From: Fidelibacterota bacterium UBA7300
GTDB lineage: Bacteria > Fidelibacterota > Marinisomatia > Marinisomatales > UBA2128
DNA length: 9,134 bases
Reading direction: 5' to 3'
Assembly: GCA_002471865.1 (NCBI GenBank)
Contig: DKQU01000044.1
Span: forward strand, 1,155 to 10,288
This document shows positions 7,055-9,134 of the stretch, one piece after another. The translations under genes and the position numbers were made by a program. The notes beneath the pieces were generated by a model, which worked only from the letters and a program-made list of their open reading frames with translations, did no database searches and had not been told where the DNA came from. Numbering within the stretch: position 1 is the first letter of the stretch; each line of letters starts with the position of its first letter.

Positions 7055-8416
7055 CTATCTTGGCAATGTTTGATCCAGATCAGCCATAAGATAAGCTAAA
7101 ACTGCCATGGCTGCCACACAGCGATTAAAATCATCAAAATCAATCTTGTCAAATGTATCGGCATTGGTATGGTGATACCAGAAATACTTGGATTCATCCA
7201 CTTTCAGGGACATGACAGGTACACCTTCATCGTTCAAAGGTGCCACATCTGCGGCCCGGCCGCCTTCGGTGATCTCACCGGCTTCGATACCATCCAGCAA
7301 ACCGCCAATTTCTTTGACAATTTCCATGGCTGCCTCCGTACCAGAAAAACCGAAACCTTTGGGTTTAAATACACCGTTATCGGATTCAATGGCTACCACA
7401 TGCTTATCCAATTCATCTATATGTTCATCACGGTAAGCTTTATTACCCCGTCCTCCATTTTCCTCATTGGTCCACATCACCACCCTCAACGTCCTTTTAG
7501 GCTGGAGACCCAATTCTTTGATAAGTTTTACTGCGTGCCAAGCCGCCAGACACCCGCCGGCATCATCGTTAGCTCCCTGACCTACATCCCAGGAATCGAT
7601 ATGGCCTCCCAGCACCACCACTTCTTCCGGATATTCACTGCCGGGCAGTTCTGCCACCACGTTTCGAGACCAGCGGTCCGTAACCGTTTTTGCTTCCATT
7701 CTCAATTCAAGGATAATTTTCTCACCGCGGTCGTGGATGCGGCGTAGCATCATAGCATCTTCCATGGTCAAGGCAGCGTGGGGAATTTTAGGTATGGTGT
7801 CAGAATATGCCATGACACCAGTGTGAGGCGTATTCATAGACCAGGGCCCTACGGAACGGATGAGGCTGGCCACAGCACCGTATTTTGCAGCTTCCTGGGC
7901 ACCTTTATATCTGTATTGAACCGTTTCCCCGTAATTCGTGAAAGCAGCATTAAAGAGTACGATTTTACCTTCCACTTCATCTTTCCTCTGTTCCAGTTCT
8001 TCGAAACTGTTCACCACGATTACTTCTCCTCGGATACCTTTACGTGGAGTCGAGATGCTTCCGCCAAGACCCAAAACGGCCAGATCCTTTGTAAATGGCT
8101 TGATGAGTTTGACTGATTCTTTTCCACGTATCCATACGGGTACTTTCACTCTCTCACCGTGGACATTGGATAAACCGTCTTTTTCCATCTCTGCCAGAAC
8201 CCAGTCAATTGCATTTTCAAGATTCTTTGAACCACTCAAACGGGGACCGTAAGTGTCACATATATAAGCCAGACGATTGTAGGCGGTACTGTCAGAAAGG
8301 GAAGCAGAAATGAGCTTATCCGCATCATCCTGATATTTTTCCGGAATAGTTTCAGCTATGGATGTGCTGATAAAAATAAATAGAAGTGCTGTAATGATTA
8401 GGTGTGACTGTTTCAT
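7055..8416 (-). CDS. Exported M28 family zinc metallopeptidase, carboxypeptidase Q-like
   Basis: This 453-residue protein has a Sec signal (about 1-21, cleavage near SIA-E22). A PA-like inserted domain covers about residues 100-245, with GKIVLFNAAF at 150-159 and KGAQEAAKYGAVASLIRSVG at 171-190. The peptidase domain carries the complete di-zinc site of family M28: H272 and D274 in GGHIDSWDVG, the bridging Asp in GANDDAGG (281-288), catalytic E318 and ligand E319 in WTNEENGG, D346 in ESDNG, and H416 in WYHHTNADT. Sequence and domain order match mammalian plasma glutamate carboxypeptidase (carboxypeptidase Q) and its bacterial homologues. Those cleave unsubstituted dipeptides or N-terminal residues outside the cell. 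A likely role is final digestion of peptides in the periplasm or outside the cell. The start is supported by GAGAGG (8422-8427), 5 nt before the ATG, the best ribosome-binding site in the window. It is the first gene of the minus-strand cluster. The family is certain; the exact specificity is not. Confidence 0.93.
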   Translation of the reverse strand: MKQSHLIITALLFIFISTSIAETIPEKYQDDADKLISASLSDSTAYNRLAYICDTYGPRLSGSKNLENAIDWVLAEMEKDGLSNVHGERVKVPVWIRGKESVKLIKPFTKDLAVLGLGGSISTPRKGIRGEVIVVNSFEELEQRKDEVEGKIVLFNAAFTNYGETVQYRYKGAQEAAKYGAVASLIRSVGPWSMNTPHTGVMAYSDTIPKIPHAALTMEDAMMLRRIHDRGEKIILELRMEAKTVTDRWSRNVVAELPGSEYPEEVVVLGGHIDSWDVGQGANDDAGGCLAAWHAVKLIKELGLQPKRTLRVVMWTNEENGGRGNKAYRDEHIDELDKHVVAIESDNGVFKPKGFGFSGTEAAMEIVKEIGGLLDGIEAGEITEGGRAADVAPLNDEGVPVMSLKVDESKYFWYHHTNADTFDKIDFDDFNRCVAAMAVLAYLMADLDQTLPR

Positions 8417-8483
8417 TTCATCCTCTCGTTATTACTACCGCTCCCAGTTCAAACACGGTGGAATGTAAGGACAAATATGGGAA

Positions 8484-8520
8484 AACAAAAAAACCCTGCC
8501 CATTAGCGGGGTTTTTTGTT
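8484..8520. terminator. Strong bidirectional intrinsic terminator inside a divergent intergenic region
   Basis: AAAAAACCCTGC (8488-8499) pairs with GCGGGGTTTTTT (8506-8517) around a 6-nt loop, giving a 12-bp stem with one G-T pair. The pairing can extend through AAC and GTT with one bulged A. The A-run on one side and the T-run on the other make it a good terminator on both strands. It does not lie after any gene in the window: the peptidase starts at 8416 going left, and the small gene starts at 8546 going right. It could shield the two divergent units from each other, attenuate one of them, or be left over from a lost gene. The rest of 8417-8545 shows no convincing promoter. Confidence 0.85.
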
Positions 8521-8545
8521 TGTGGGATGATGAGTAGATTTGAAT

Positions 8546-9061
8546 ATGATTAAACGCATCACACCAATACTATTACTTTTTGGATTGGTTTATGGACAAG
8601 AAACGCAGTCCTCTCGAACTGGTGACCCAAGCGAACTTTCTCAACCCGGAGGATATATTGGTATATCTTACGAGTTTGATATAAAAAAGAAAATAAAAGG
8701 ATACCAGATAAGCATTGGTTTTGCAGTACCATCTATTGGCAATCCTGGCCAAGGCCCATATTTATTCCCTGGAGTTGCATTCGGCAAAAGACATTCATCA
8801 AAAGAAAACAAATCTTATACTTATAGTGATTTGCAAATTACTTATTCTGGATATGGTGGCTTTTGGGGTGGTGCTGGATATGGTATTGCCTTTATGGATG
8901 GGAAAAAACTAAAGAGAAACAAATTTTTCGGTGGGTGGCTTTTGGCAGGTTTTACAAAGGAAAATATTCAAAAACCTGAATCTGACCTGAAAAATAACAC
9001 GTTTTCAGGATTCCATTTAGGATTAGCACTGCCAATAATCGGTTACCATTTTCACCCATAA
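8546..9061 (+). CDS. Small exported protein of unknown function, possibly an outer-membrane beta-barrel
   Basis: I take the ATG at 8546 rather than the in-frame TTG six bases upstream, giving 171 residues. With this start the protein opens with a compact signal peptide, MIKRITPILLLFGLVYGQ, with probable cleavage at the Gly-Gln or just before it. No clear Shine-Dalgarno decides the matter. The mature part is rich in Gly and aromatic residues and alternates as in short beta-strands: GGYIGISYEF, YQISIGFAVP, ITYSGYGGFWGGAGYGIAF, FFGGWLLAGF, FSGFHLGLALP. These are joined by charged, probably surface, loops. That suggests a small barrel or an envelope beta-protein, but I do not recognise a family. 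There is no C-terminal aromatic as the last residue (it ends HFHP). It is transcribed away from the rest of the cluster, and terminator-like sequences lie on both sides. Sampled lines give about 36% GC, lower than the peptidase next to it. Confidence 0.72.
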   Translation: MIKRITPILLLFGLVYGQETQSSRTGDPSELSQPGGYIGISYEFDIKKKIKGYQISIGFAVPSIGNPGQGPYLFPGVAFGKRHSSKENKSYTYSDLQITYSGYGGFWGGAGYGIAFMDGKKLKRNKFFGGWLLAGFTKENIQKPESDLKNNTFSGFHLGLALPIIGYHFHP

Positions 9062-9122
9062 AATGATTTTACTAAGTTGAAACGTCACTGGCTAACCCCC
9101 ACCCAAAGGGATAGGATTTAAG

Positions 9123-9134
9123 CAAAAACCCCGC
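9123..9134. terminator. First arm of a probable terminator after the small gene, cut by the window edge
   Basis: The last bases read CAAAAACCCCGC. This is the same pattern as the left arm of the 8484-8520 terminator (AAAAAACCCTGC), placed 62 nt after the stop codon of the small plus-strand gene. The second arm would lie just beyond the window, so this is a prediction from half a hairpin. Between the stop and this arm (9062-9122) I see nothing else that can be named. Confidence 0.5.

Noticed and set aside
7169..8252. Plus-strand open frames of 82-192 codons opposite the M28 peptidase gene.
   Set aside because: The minus strand carries a complete family M28 active site through this region, and the opposite frames have no domain-like sequence.
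8527..8553. An 8-codon frame (ATG ATG AGT ...) ending across the start of the small plus-strand gene.
   Set aside because: It is too short to support, with no ribosome-binding site and no regulatory codon run.
7028..9122. A 16-base near repeat: AGGGATAGG[T/A]TTTAAG on the minus strand at 7028-7043 and on the plus strand at 9107-9122, one mismatch.
   Set aside because: A rough estimate is that about one such pair is expected by chance among all 16-mers in a window of this size on both strands, so it is not evidence for a repeat family or attachment site.
9062..9134. Possible integron attC-like or attachment sequence after the small gene (GTTGAAAC ... GCTAAC).
   Set aside because: The bases do not fit the GTTRRRY and RYYYAAC core-site consensus and there is no imperfect palindrome joining them.

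Overview
The window is a 9.1 kb piece of a bacterial chromosome. It carries five protein genes on the minus strand and one small gene on the plus strand at the right edge. I see no tRNA, rRNA, CRISPR array, insertion sequence or phage gene. The proteins point to a didermic bacterium of the Fibrobacterota-Chlorobiota-Bacteroidota sphere. There is a secreted protein ending in the QNYPNPFNP type A sorting signature of the type IX secretion system, a TonB-dependent receptor with an N-terminal carboxypeptidase-regulatory-like domain, and a DUF4249-like lipoprotein partner. The NPFNP form of the signature and the moderate GC are typical of Marinimicrobiota (SAR406), Ignavibacteria or Calditrichota more than of classical Bacteroidota. 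The exact phylum is an inference.

Minus-strand transcription runs right to left. First is an exported M28 metallopeptidase of the carboxypeptidase Q type (7055-8416). It is followed 32 nt later by an exported PqqB-like metallo-beta-lactamase-fold protein (6096-7022). After a 131-nt gap comes a TonB-dependent outer-membrane receptor (3514-5964), fused by a 1-nt stop/start overlap to a DUF4249-like surface lipoprotein (2585-3514). After another 125-nt gap with a plausible promoter comes a large Asp-box (BNR) beta-propeller protein that runs off the left edge (1-2459).

The right end holds a divergent intergenic region (8417-8545) containing a strong bidirectional terminator hairpin, then a small exported protein of unknown function (8546-9061). 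The first arm of a second, similar terminator is cut by the window edge.

Nearly every product is predicted to act in the cell envelope or outside the cell. The receptor plus lipoprotein is a clear functional pair for uptake or binding of an unknown ligand. The peptidase could supply amino acids or dipeptides, but nothing in the sequence ties it to the receptor. No gap between genes exceeds about 130 nt. I do not see convincing evidence of a wholly new system. The most unusual points are the terminator sitting between two divergent genes, the unrecognised small envelope protein, the Asp-to-Gly change in the metal motif of the PqqB-like protein, and the lower GC of two of the genes.
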